NCBI RefSeq assembly: GCF_023806565.1
Contig: NZ_JAMTDV010000023.1
Span: forward strand, 1-38,050
Source of the DNA: Accumulibacter sp.
Lineage (GTDB): Bacteria; Pseudomonadota; Gammaproteobacteria; Burkholderiales; Rhodocyclaceae
Direction: 5' to 3'
DNA: 38,050 nucleotides
The notes under the pieces were generated by a model that had not been told where the DNA came from, did no database searches, and was given only the letters and a program-made list of their open reading frames with translations. Positions within the stretch are counted from its first letter, which is position 1; each line of letters starts with the position of its first letter. A program made the translations under genes and the position numbers. Shown one piece after another: positions 8,047 through 16,281 of this stretch.

Positions 8047-9732
8047 GTGCTGGGACAGATGATGACCGAGCCGCTACTGCTCGCCCGCGTGCTGACGCAC
8101 GCCGAGAAGTATCACGGCGACGAGGAGGTCGTCAGCCAGATGCCCGGGGGGCAGGTGCATCGCTACACCTATCGCGACCTCGGGCGGCGCGTGCGGAGCA
8201 CGGCCGGGGCTCTCGCCGGCCTTGGTCTGCAGGCGGGCGCCTGCATTGCCACTCTCGCCTGGAACACCTATCGGCACCTTGAGCTGTATTTCGCGATTCC
8301 CTGTCTCGGCTCGGTTTGTCACACGATCAACCCGCGACTGTTCCACGAGCAGATCGTCTATATCATCAACCACGCCGAGGATGCGGCGCTCTTCTTCGAC
8401 GTGAGCTTCGCGCCACTGGTGGCCACGTTGCGCTCGCGCTGTCCGACGGTGAAATACTGGATCGCTCTCGCCGAAGCGGACGGTGTCCCGCCGGAGACGC
8501 CCTTCGCCCAGTCTTATGAGGCCCTGCTGGCCCGCCAGCAGGGTTTTCCGGAGTGGCCGTCGTTCGACGAGAATACCGCCTGTCTGCTTTGCTATACGTC
8601 GGGAACGACCGGCAACCCCAAGGGGGTGCTGTTCTCGCATCGCACCACCCTGCTGCACAGTCTGGCGACGGCATTGCCGGACGCCTTGGCGGTATCGGCC
8701 AGCGAAGTCGTCTGCCCGGTCGTCCCGATGTTTCACGCCAACGGCTGGGGTCTTCCTTTCACCTGTCCGATGGTTGGCGCCAAGCTCGTGCTGGCCGGGA
8801 TGGACACGGATGGTGAAAGTCTCTACCGCCTGTTCGAGGCCGAAGGCGTGACCTTCGCCGGCGCCGTTCCCACCGTCTGGCAAGGATTGATCGACCACCT
8901 GCAGGCGCACGGGCTGCGCTTCAGCAGTCTGCGGCGCTTCCTCGTCGGCGGCGCGTCGTGCCCGCCGTCGATCATTCGCACGATGTGGCAGGACTACGGG
9001 GTCGACGCCTTGCCCGGTTGGGGGATGACGGAACTCAGCCCGATCGGTACCTTGACCGCGGCCAAGCGCAAGCATTGCGCGCTGGGCGGCGAAGAGCGAC
9101 TGCAGTTCAAGTCCAGTCACGGTCGGCCGCTGTTCGGTGTCGACCTGCGCCTGCGCGGGATGCATGGCGAGGAGCTTGCCTGCGATGGTCAAAGCGTGGG
9201 CGAACTGCAGGTGCGCGGTCTCTGGACGGTCGACCGCTATTTCCGGAGCGAGCAGAGTGCCCTGGTCGACGGCTGGTTTTCGACCGGTGACATCGCGACG
9301 ATCGATGGCGACGGCTACCTCAGGATCACCGACCGTTCCAAGGACATGATCAAGAGCGGCGGGGAATGGATCAGCTCGATCGAGCTGGAGAGTATTGCGA
9401 CGTCGCATCCGGCTGTGGCCATGGCCGCGGCGATCGGCGTCGCCAGTGGCAAGTGGGGCGAGCGTCCCTTGCTCGTCGTCGTGCAGCGGTCCGGTGGCGA
9501 ACCGTTGACCAAGCAGGAGTTGCTCGCGTGGTACGAGGGCAAGGTTGCCAAGTGGTGGATACCGGACGACGTGCTGTTCGTTCCGGAGCTGCCGATGACG
9601 GCAACCGGCAAGCTCTCGAAGCTCACGCTGCGCAAGCAGTATCAGGACTATCGACTGCCCGCCGAGGGCGGAAGTCTTCGCAACGGCGCAGGTCTTGCGG
9701 CAACGCCTGCTCCGACGGGTGGGCGATTCTAG
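8047..9732 (+). CDS. acyl-CoA ligase (medium/long-chain fatty acid-CoA synthetase family)
   Basis: This 561-residue adenylate-forming enzyme would activate fatty acids to acyl-CoA. The P-loop Y-T-S-G-T-T-G-N-P-K-G lies near 183-193. G-W-G-M-T-E, G-W-F-S-T-G-D, K-D-M-I-K-S-G-G-E-W and the C-terminal catalytic Lys in T-A-T-G-K-L-S-K follow in the usual order. It resembles the branch containing methylthiopropionyl-CoA ligases and medium-chain synthetases. AGGAGG at 8033-8038 is two bases from an ATG at 8041 but eight from the GTG at 8047, so the GTG is preferred; the ATG would add two residues. It sits between the MaoC pair and PHA synthase, which fits supply of acyl-CoA to storage or oxidation. 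Confidence 0.92.
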   Translation: MLGQMMTEPLLLARVLTHAEKYHGDEEVVSQMPGGQVHRYTYRDLGRRVRSTAGALAGLGLQAGACIATLAWNTYRHLELYFAIPCLGSVCHTINPRLFHEQIVYIINHAEDAALFFDVSFAPLVATLRSRCPTVKYWIALAEADGVPPETPFAQSYEALLARQQGFPEWPSFDENTACLLCYTSGTTGNPKGVLFSHRTTLLHSLATALPDALAVSASEVVCPVVPMFHANGWGLPFTCPMVGAKLVLAGMDTDGESLYRLFEAEGVTFAGAVPTVWQGLIDHLQAHGLRFSSLRRFLVGGASCPPSIIRTMWQDYGVDALPGWGMTELSPIGTLTAAKRKHCALGGEERLQFKSSHGRPLFGVDLRLRGMHGEELACDGQSVGELQVRGLWTVDRYFRSEQSALVDGWFSTGDIATIDGDGYLRITDRSKDMIKSGGEWISSIELESIATSHPAVAMAAAIGVASGKWGERPLLVVVQRSGGEPLTKQELLAWYEGKVAKWWIPDDVLFVPELPMTATGKLSKLTLRKQYQDYRLPAEGGSLRNGAGLAATPAPTGGRF

Positions 9733-9766
9733 GTGGTGGGTGACAATTCAACGAAAGGAATGGGCC

Positions 9767-11449
9767 ATGAGTAGGGTTGCGAAAACGGACAGGACAATGG
9801 CGGAAAAGGCGGAAGACATCGGTTGGGTGCCGCCGATGCTCGGCTTCGAGAGCCGTGGTTTCAAGGAGACTTTGAAGGCGGTGCTGGCGTCGCCCCTGCG
9901 TGATCCGGCCAGCGTACTGAAGCACCAGGCCGCGCTAGCCACGGAAATGTTCAAGGTGCTGACCGGGCAGTCGACGCTGGCCCCCGAGAAGAGCGATCGC
10001 CGATTTGCCGATTCGACGTGGCAGGATAACCCGATGTACCGGCGCATGATGCAGGCGTATCTTGCCAATACCAATTACTGGCAGTCGGTGGTCGACGATC
10101 TCAAGGTCGAAGAGACCGATCGCGAGCGGGCCCGCTTCTTCATCTCCCTGTTCACGGACGCGTTCTCGCCGACCAACACGATGGCACATCCGGCGGCACT
10201 CAAGCGCATGCTCGAAACCGGCGGTGACAGCCTCAAGCGTGGTGCCAAGAACATGCTGAGCGATCTGGTCAACGAAGGCGGAATGCCGAGCATGGTCGAC
10301 AAGACTGCTTTCAAGGTCGGCGAGAACCTCGCGATGAGCGAAGGCGCGGTCGTCTACCGCAATGATCTGATCGAGCTGATCCAGTACAAGCCGCTGGTGC
10401 CGCAGGTACGGCAGCGACCCTTCTTCATGTTGCCGCCTCCGATCAACAAGTTTTATATCATGGACCTGACGCCGGAGAAGAGCATGATCCGCTACCTCCT
10501 GCAAAAAGGGCAGCAGGTCTTTATCGTCAGCTGGCGCAATCCGAAGCCCGAACACAGCGAGTGGGATTTCAACACCTACGCCAGCGCCGCACGCGAAGCG
10601 CTACTGGCGGCTCTGGACATTTCGGGGGCGAAAGACTGCAACATCTGGGGTGGTTGCGCGGGCGGGATCATCGGCTCGGTGATGCTGGCGCAAATGGCTG
10701 CGCGCAACGAACGGTTGGTCCATTCCTTCACCCTCAACGTCACCATCCTCTACATGCCGATGGATTCGCAAATGGGGATCATGGCGACCGAGGGGCTGCT
10801 CAACAAGGCTCGCAAGCACACGGCGAAGAAGGGGGTCCTGGATGGCAAGGAAATGAGCCGGATGTTTGCCTGGCTGCGTCCCAATGATCTGGTGTGGAGT
10901 TACTGGGTCAATAACTACCTGCTGGGCAACAAGCCACCGGCGTTCGACATCCTGTACTGGAACTGTGACAACACGCGTCTGACGTCGCGCTTCCATACCG
11001 AGTTGATGGACATCGTGGCCAACAAGTGGCTGGCGCATCCCGGCGAGTTCGAGTCGGGCGGAATTCCGATCGATCTGAAGAAAGTCGACTGCGACGTTTT
11101 CGCCATGGCCGGCGACACCGACCATATCACGCCATGGAAGAACTGCTATGAATCGACGATGTTCTTCGGTGGCAAGTGCGAGTTCGTGCTCAGCAACAGC
11201 GGACACATTCAGGCAATGATCAATCCGCCGGGCAACAAGAAGTCGCTCTATTTCACCAATCCGGCCCGCGTCGCCAGTCCCGAGGAATGGCTGGCCGGTG
11301 CCAAACCGAACCAGGGCAGCTGGTGGGATCGCTGGATCGTCTGGCTGACCGAGCGCTCCGGAGATCTCGTCGCGGCGCCGACGGCTTTGGGCAATGCTTC
11401 CCACAAAGCGATGGACCCGGCGCCGGGTACCTACGTGCTGGAGCCGTGA
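9767..11449 (+). CDS. phaC: class II-type poly(3-hydroxyalkanoate) synthase
   Basis: The 560-residue protein matches the length and layout of pseudomonad PhaC1/PhaC2, which polymerise medium-chain (R)-3-hydroxyacyl-CoA on granule surfaces. The modified lipase box G-G-C-A-G-G contains the nucleophile Cys297. Asp452 in G-D-T-D-H-I and His480 in S-G-H-I-Q complete the triad, each one position from the known pseudomonad residues. There is no PhaE-type partner. GAAAGGAA precedes the ATG at 9767. A PhaZ gene follows after 109 bases, as in the pseudomonad phaC-phaZ order. A class II-type enzyme is uncommon outside Pseudomonas, so transfer or an ancient paralogue is possible. Confidence 0.94.
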   Translation: MSRVAKTDRTMAEKAEDIGWVPPMLGFESRGFKETLKAVLASPLRDPASVLKHQAALATEMFKVLTGQSTLAPEKSDRRFADSTWQDNPMYRRMMQAYLANTNYWQSVVDDLKVEETDRERARFFISLFTDAFSPTNTMAHPAALKRMLETGGDSLKRGAKNMLSDLVNEGGMPSMVDKTAFKVGENLAMSEGAVVYRNDLIELIQYKPLVPQVRQRPFFMLPPPINKFYIMDLTPEKSMIRYLLQKGQQVFIVSWRNPKPEHSEWDFNTYASAAREALLAALDISGAKDCNIWGGCAGGIIGSVMLAQMAARNERLVHSFTLNVTILYMPMDSQMGIMATEGLLNKARKHTAKKGVLDGKEMSRMFAWLRPNDLVWSYWVNNYLLGNKPPAFDILYWNCDNTRLTSRFHTELMDIVANKWLAHPGEFESGGIPIDLKKVDCDVFAMAGDTDHITPWKNCYESTMFFGGKCEFVLSNSGHIQAMINPPGNKKSLYFTNPARVASPEEWLAGAKPNQGSWWDRWIVWLTERSGDLVAAPTALGNASHKAMDPAPGTYVLEP

Positions 11450-11558
11450 ATGACCGCCGAGGGCTGCGCGCCGCGAGCAGACCGCCGCCCTCGCCATCCT
11501 GCTTTGGGCAGGGTGTGACAACCGGCGCCTCGGCGCCAATACGAAGACGAGGTTGACG

Positions 11559-12404
11559 ATGAAAATCAGGATGGTCGACGTGGGGAAACAGCGGATTCGG
11601 GCGGCCATCTGGCCCGCGAACCGTGAGGGCGGCACGCCATTGCTGCTGATCAACGGAATCGGTGGCAGCATCGAAGTGCTTCGACCTTTCGCGGAGCAGT
11701 TCCCGGAGACCGAGGTGATCGCCTTCGATGCGCCTGGTACCGGCGCTTCGGCGACACCGGTAACGCCGTTGAGAATGCCGGGTTTCGCGAAACTGGTGGC
11801 AGGCATGTTGACGCAACTTGGCTACGGACAGGTGGATGTTCTGGGGGTGTCATGGGGAGGGGCGCTGGCGCAGCAATTCGCGCACAGCTTTCCCGGACGC
11901 TGTCGTCGTCTGATCCTGGCCGCCACTTCCACCGGCCTGTTTGCCGTGCCGGGCGACCCCCGGGCGTTATGGAGGCTCATGTGGTCCAGTCGCTTCGACG
12001 ATGCGGAGTCGATCGTGAAGCATGCGGACACCATCTATGGCGGTGTGTTTCGCAAGAATCCGGAGTGCGCCCGGGAGCACATGAGCGAGATCGTTCCGCC
12101 GCGCACCCTCGGCTATCTTGGGCAACTTTTCGCCATCTGGGGCTGGACCAGCGTTCACTGGCTGTTTACGCTGAAACAGCCGACGCTGATCATGGTCGGC
12201 AGCGACGACCCGCTGGTGCCGTCGATCAACGGCCGAATCATGAAGGTCCTGATTCCCGATGCCGAGCTCGTGGAGCTGGACTGCGGTCACCTGTTCCTGG
12301 TTACCCAGGCGGAGCTGGCGGTACCGATCATCCATCGATTCCTTGGCGAGCGTCAGCGCCGCGCTGCGGTGCCGGCGCTGCTGCCGGCACCGCGTTCGCA
12401 TTGA
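11559..12404 (+). CDS. phaZ: intracellular medium-chain PHA depolymerase PhaZ (alpha/beta hydrolase)
   Basis: This 281-residue alpha/beta hydrolase matches pseudomonad PhaZ (about 283) along its length. The nucleophile Ser98 lies in G-V-S-W-G-G, the acid is in G-S-D-D-P-L-V-P (near 216-217), and His244 is in C-G-H-L-F-L. The family-typical segments G-W-T-S-V-H-W-L and I-Y-G-G-V-F-R are present. It would release 3-hydroxy fatty acids from stored polymer, which the adjacent ligase could reactivate. There is no signal peptide, consistent with action on cytoplasmic granules. The ATG at 11559 follows GACGAGG; a TTG six bases earlier is less likely. It stands immediately before a strong terminator, so it probably ends the storage group. 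Confidence 0.93.
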   Translation: MKIRMVDVGKQRIRAAIWPANREGGTPLLLINGIGGSIEVLRPFAEQFPETEVIAFDAPGTGASATPVTPLRMPGFAKLVAGMLTQLGYGQVDVLGVSWGGALAQQFAHSFPGRCRRLILAATSTGLFAVPGDPRALWRLMWSSRFDDAESIVKHADTIYGGVFRKNPECAREHMSEIVPPRTLGYLGQLFAIWGWTSVHWLFTLKQPTLIMVGSDDPLVPSINGRIMKVLIPDAELVELDCGHLFLVTQAELAVPIIHRFLGERQRRAAVPALLPAPRSH

Positions 12405-12426
12405 CGACGGCTTGTTGATTGGCGTC

Positions 12427-12482
12427 GCGCTCGCTTGCGGCAACTGCAATGCCGGCGCAGGCGAGCGCCAAGCCCTTTTTTT
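12427..12482 (+). terminator. Rho-independent terminator after phaZ
   Basis: Two 13-base arms at 12427-12439 and 12456-12468 pair with one G-T wobble. A run of seven T (12476-12482) follows after seven bases. This would end the MaoC-ligase-phaC-phaZ transcript. Confidence 0.75.
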
Positions 12483-12485
12483 GAG

Positions 12486-12502
12486 CGGCGCATGATGCGC
12501 CG
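12486..12502. promoter_or_regulatory. 17-base palindrome just before the first FadN-like gene
   Basis: CGGCGCAT-G-ATGCGCCG has perfect eight-base arms around one central base. It lies directly after the terminator T-run and just upstream of the GGAGGAGA ribosome site of the gene at 12521. It could be an operator or a 5' mRNA hairpin. Confidence 0.4.
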
Positions 12503-12520
12503 TCTTTCTGGAGGAGAAGC

Positions 12521-14905
12521 ATGAGTTCGCAAAGTCTAATGATTCGCAGAGCGGCAGTTCTTGGGTCCGGGGTGATGGGCGCGCAAATTGCTGCGCACCT
12601 CGCCAACGCGGACGTGCCGGTGGTCCTGTTCGATCTGGCTGCCCGCGAGGGTGATCCCAGCGGGATCGTCAGGAAGGCCGTCGAGGGGCTGAAGAGAATG
12701 CAGCCCGCGCCGCTGGTTACGCGCGACCGCCTGGCGAATATCGATGTCGGCAATTACGATCAGCATCTCGATCAATTGCGCGACTGCGATCTGGTGATCG
12801 AGGCGATCTCCGAAAAGATCGAATGGAAGGTCGACCTGTACCAGAAGATCACGCCCTACCTGAACGACACGGCGATCGTCGCCTCGAACACCTCCGGCAT
12901 TTCAATCAACCAGTTGTCCGAGGCCTTTCCGGCCGCGCTTCGTTCGCGCTTCTGCGGGGTGCATTTCTTCAACCCGCCGCGCTACATGCAACTGGTCGAG
13001 CTGATCCCGGCGGCCACTACCGACGCAGCCATGGTCGATGCTCTCGAAGCCTGGCTGGTGACCCGCATGGGCAAGGGTGTCGTGCGCGCCAAGGACACGC
13101 CGAGCTTCGTCGCCAATCGTGTCGGCCTGTTCTCGATCCTGGCGGTGATGTATCACACCGAGCAGTTCAAGCTCGGCTTCGACGAGGTCGATGCCCTTAC
13201 CGGGCCGCGCATCGGCCGTCCGAAGAGCGCCACCTATCGTACCGCCGATGTGATCGGCCTCGACACTCTGGCGCACGTTACCGAATCCCAGCAACAGACG
13301 CTGCCGAGTGATCCCTGGCGCGACCATTTCAAGGTTCCTGGCTGGCTCGCCGCTCTCATCGGCAAAGGCGCGCTGGGCCAGAAAGCCGGTGGTGGTGTTT
13401 TCCGCAAGGCGGGACGCGACATTCACGTTCTCGACATGACGTCGCTCGAGTACCGGGCCTCGGGTGCCGGCGTGGCGCCGGAAGTCGAACAGATTCTCCG
13501 CAATCGGAATGCTGCCGAGCGTTTCTCCGCCCTGCGCGCCAGCAGCCACCCGCAGGCGCAATTCCTGTGGGCGATGTTCCGTGACGTTTTCCACTACTGC
13601 GCGTTCCACCTGGCGGAAATTGCCGACAACGCTCGCGATGTCGACTTTGCCATGCGCTGGGGTTACGGCTGGGCGCAAGGCCCGTTCGAGATATGGCAGT
13701 CGGCCGGCTGGCAGGCGATCGCCGACGCGATCGCCGCCGACATCGCCGCCGGCAAGGCCATGTCGAACGTTCCGCTGCCTGCCTGGGTTGCCGCCCGCGA
13801 TGGCGTGCATCAGGCGGAAGGCTCGTACTCGGCGGCCGAACAGACGCTCAAGCCGCGCTCGACCCTGCCGGTCTATTCGCGTCAGCTTTTCCCCGACCTG
13901 ATTCTGGGCGAGAAGCACCAGCGCGGCGAAACCCTGCTCGAGAACGACGGTGTCCGCATCTGGCGAATGCCGGCGGTCGACTCGCGGATCGCCATCCTGT
14001 CGTTCAAGAGCAAGATGCACTCGCTCGGCAAGGAGGTAGTCGAGGGAATTTACCAGGCGGTCGCCATGGCCGAAGCGGATTTCGATGGCCTGGTCCTCTA
14101 TCACGAGCCGCCGTTCGCTGTGGGTGCCAATCTGCACGAGGTGATGCAACTGGTCAAGGCGGAGCAGTGGGACGAACTCGACAAGGTCGTCGCGCATTTC
14201 CAGGGAGCGACGAAGGCACTGCGTTTTGCGCAGGTGCCGACGGTGGCCGCGGTCGACGGGATGGCGTTTGGCGGCGGCGCCGAGGTGGCGATGCACTGTG
14301 CGCACCGGGTGATGGCGCTCGAAGCCTACATCGGTCTGGTCGAAGCCGGTGTCGGTCTGATTCCGGCGGGCGGCGGCTGCAAGGAAATGGCGCGGCGCGC
14401 GTCCGAGGCAGCGATGCGGCGAGGACGGCAGGACCCGTGGGAAGAGATCCAGAAGGCTTTCGGATTCATCATCCGCGGCATGACCTCGAAGAACGCAATC
14501 GACGCCAAGAGCATGGGATTTGCGGCGGAAAGCGACACCGTTCTGTTCAACGCGCGTGAGCTTCCGTACGTCGCCATACGCCAGGCGCGGGCGATGTTCG
14601 AAGGCGCCTATCGGCCACCGCTGCCGGCGCGCGCGATCAAGGTGGTCGGCCGTCCGGGCAACGCAACCTTGCACATGGACCTGGTCAACCTGCGCGAAGG
14701 CGGATTCATGAGCGCGCACGACTACGTCGTTTCCGAAGCGTCGGCACTGGTGCTCTGCGGTGGTGATGTCGAGCCGGGAACACTGGTCGATGAGGATTGG
14801 CTGCTCGGTATCGAGCGTCGTCAGTTCGTCGAGCTGCTGAAGAACGAGAAGACGCAGCAGCGCATGACCTACATGCTCGAAAACGGCAAGCCCCTGCGCA
14901 ATTGA
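12521..14905 (+). CDS. fadN: FadN-like fused 3-hydroxyacyl-CoA dehydrogenase / enoyl-CoA hydratase (copy 1)
   Basis: The 794-residue protein has the dehydrogenase first: NAD-binding G-S-G-V-M-G at 15-20, the catalytic His region V-H-F-F-N-P-P-R-Y-M, then the C-terminal dehydrogenase domain. A crotonase domain follows in the last part, with the two Glu of G-G-G-A-E and G-L-V-E-A-G-V-G. This order is that of Bacillus FadN and the reverse of E. coli FadB. It would hydrate enoyl-CoA and oxidise the 3-hydroxyacyl-CoA in beta-oxidation. A thiolase gene follows 37 bases after the stop, forming a FadN-FadA pair. GGAGGAGA precedes the ATG. A clear paralogue lies at 20111-22498. Confidence 0.92.
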   Translation: MSSQSLMIRRAAVLGSGVMGAQIAAHLANADVPVVLFDLAAREGDPSGIVRKAVEGLKRMQPAPLVTRDRLANIDVGNYDQHLDQLRDCDLVIEAISEKIEWKVDLYQKITPYLNDTAIVASNTSGISINQLSEAFPAALRSRFCGVHFFNPPRYMQLVELIPAATTDAAMVDALEAWLVTRMGKGVVRAKDTPSFVANRVGLFSILAVMYHTEQFKLGFDEVDALTGPRIGRPKSATYRTADVIGLDTLAHVTESQQQTLPSDPWRDHFKVPGWLAALIGKGALGQKAGGGVFRKAGRDIHVLDMTSLEYRASGAGVAPEVEQILRNRNAAERFSALRASSHPQAQFLWAMFRDVFHYCAFHLAEIADNARDVDFAMRWGYGWAQGPFEIWQSAGWQAIADAIAADIAAGKAMSNVPLPAWVAARDGVHQAEGSYSAAEQTLKPRSTLPVYSRQLFPDLILGEKHQRGETLLENDGVRIWRMPAVDSRIAILSFKSKMHSLGKEVVEGIYQAVAMAEADFDGLVLYHEPPFAVGANLHEVMQLVKAEQWDELDKVVAHFQGATKALRFAQVPTVAAVDGMAFGGGAEVAMHCAHRVMALEAYIGLVEAGVGLIPAGGGCKEMARRASEAAMRRGRQDPWEEIQKAFGFIIRGMTSKNAIDAKSMGFAAESDTVLFNARELPYVAIRQARAMFEGAYRPPLPARAIKVVGRPGNATLHMDLVNLREGGFMSAHDYVVSEASALVLCGGDVEPGTLVDEDWLLGIERRQFVELLKNEKTQQRMTYMLENGKPLRN

Positions 14906-14942
14906 GCGACCATGTTCCACGTTGATTTTTGGAGAGTTTGAG

Positions 14943-16139
14943 ATGAACAAGCAAATTCAGGAGGCCTACATCGTCGCTGCGGCGCGCCTGCCGATCGGCA
15001 AGCGCAACGGCTATTTCAAGACCACCCGCCCCGACGACATGCTCGTCCACGCCATCCGCACGGTGCTCGGTCAGGCGCCGGCACTCGACCCGGCGCTGAT
15101 CGACGACATCGTTGCCGGTTGCGCCCTGCCCGAGGCCGAGCAGGGTCTCAACGTCGCGCGCATGGCGGCCATGGTGGCAGGGCTGCCGCGCAGCGTCCCC
15201 GGCGTCCAGGTGAATCGCTTCTGCTCGTCGGGTCTGCAGGCCGTGGCCATGGCTGCCGACCGGATTCGCCTCGGCGATGCGGACGTGATGATCGGCTGTG
15301 GCACGGAAACGATGAGCATGGTCACCATGCTGGGCAACAAGGTGGTCATCAATCCGGCCATTTTCGACAGCGACGACAATCTGGGCATCGCCTTCGGCAT
15401 GGGCATTACCGCCGAAAAGGTCGCCGAGCGCTGGCAGGTTGCCCGCGAAGATCAGGATGCCTTCGCCGCAGCGTCGAATCAAAAGGCAATCGCGGCGATT
15501 CGTTCGGGAAAATTCAAGGACGAGACGACTCCGTTCACGGTCCGGTCGCATGTTCCCGATCTCGCGACCGGCGGCGTCAAGGTCGTCGAAAGGGTGGTGG
15601 TCGACGACGAGGGGCCGCGTGCGGACGCGACGCCGGAGAAGCTGGCGCTGATGAAGCCCGTTTTCGCCGCCCGGGGTTCGGTAACGGCCGGCAACAGCTC
15701 GCAGATGTCGGACGGCGCTGGCGCGGTGCTGATGGTTTCCGAAAAGATCCTGAAGCAGTTCAACCTGCAGCCCCTGGGCAGGTTCGTCAGCTTCTCGGTG
15801 CGCGGCGTGGCACCCGAGGTGATGGGCATCGGTCCGATCGAAGCGATTCCGGATGCGCTGAGAAAGGCCGGCCTGCAGAAATCGGACCTGGAGTGGATCG
15901 AGCTGAACGAAGCATTCGCCGCTCAGGCGCTGGCGGTCATGCGAACCTGCGAGCTCGACCCGGCGCGGGTGAATCCGCTGGGCGGCGCGATTGCCCTCGG
16001 TCACCCCCTGGGAGCGACCGGTGCCATCAAGGTGGCAACCTTGCTGCACGGCCTGCGTCGCGAAAAAATGAAATACGGCATGGTGAGCATGTGCATCGGT
16101 CACGGCATGGGTGCGGCCGGCATTTTCGAAGCGCTTTGA
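14943..16139 (+). CDS. fadA: acetyl-CoA C-acyltransferase (3-ketoacyl-CoA thiolase, copy 1)
   Basis: The 398-residue thiolase has Cys94 in R-F-C-S-S-G, His354 in G-H-P-L-G-A-T-G and Cys384 in S-M-C-I-G. It would cleave 3-ketoacyl-CoA in the last beta-oxidation step, working with the FadN-like protein encoded just upstream. The ATG at 14943 follows GGAGAG. An in-frame start 21 bases upstream overlaps this ribosome site and is less likely. It is more similar to the thiolase at 22511 than to the PaaJ-like one at 4657. Confidence 0.93.
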   Translation: MNKQIQEAYIVAAARLPIGKRNGYFKTTRPDDMLVHAIRTVLGQAPALDPALIDDIVAGCALPEAEQGLNVARMAAMVAGLPRSVPGVQVNRFCSSGLQAVAMAADRIRLGDADVMIGCGTETMSMVTMLGNKVVINPAIFDSDDNLGIAFGMGITAEKVAERWQVAREDQDAFAAASNQKAIAAIRSGKFKDETTPFTVRSHVPDLATGGVKVVERVVVDDEGPRADATPEKLALMKPVFAARGSVTAGNSSQMSDGAGAVLMVSEKILKQFNLQPLGRFVSFSVRGVAPEVMGIGPIEAIPDALRKAGLQKSDLEWIELNEAFAAQALAVMRTCELDPARVNPLGGAIALGHPLGATGAIKVATLLHGLRREKMKYGMVSMCIGHGMGAAGIFEAL

Positions 16140-16163
16140 GTCGCGGCATCAGCGACCGCTGAA

Positions 16164-16194
16164 ACTCCGGGGGCGGCGCAACCGTTCCCGGAGT
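16164..16194 (+). terminator. weak hairpin after first thiolase
   Basis: Arms ACTCCGGG (16164-16171) and CCCGGAGT (16187-16194) can pair around a 15-base loop, 24 bases after the thiolase stop. No immediate T-run follows; a T-rich stretch appears about 35 bases later. Read-through to the next gene is plausible. Confidence 0.35.
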
Positions 16195-16281
16195 CGCCGC
16201 GTACCAGGATTCCGGGGCGCGGCGTCGATTTTCTTCTTGTTTCTTTGCAAAGGGCCATACTGCCCGAGGAGAGTGCCCAAG

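Noticed and set aside
11524-11537. GGCGCC-TC-GGCGCC hairpin between phaC and phaZ as a terminator
   Set aside because: Stem is only six bases and no T-run follows; such GC repeats are common at this base composition.
12902-14950. 682-codon minus-strand frame opposite the first FadN-like gene
   Set aside because: No family features and no ribosome site; it mirrors the codon bias of the sense gene.
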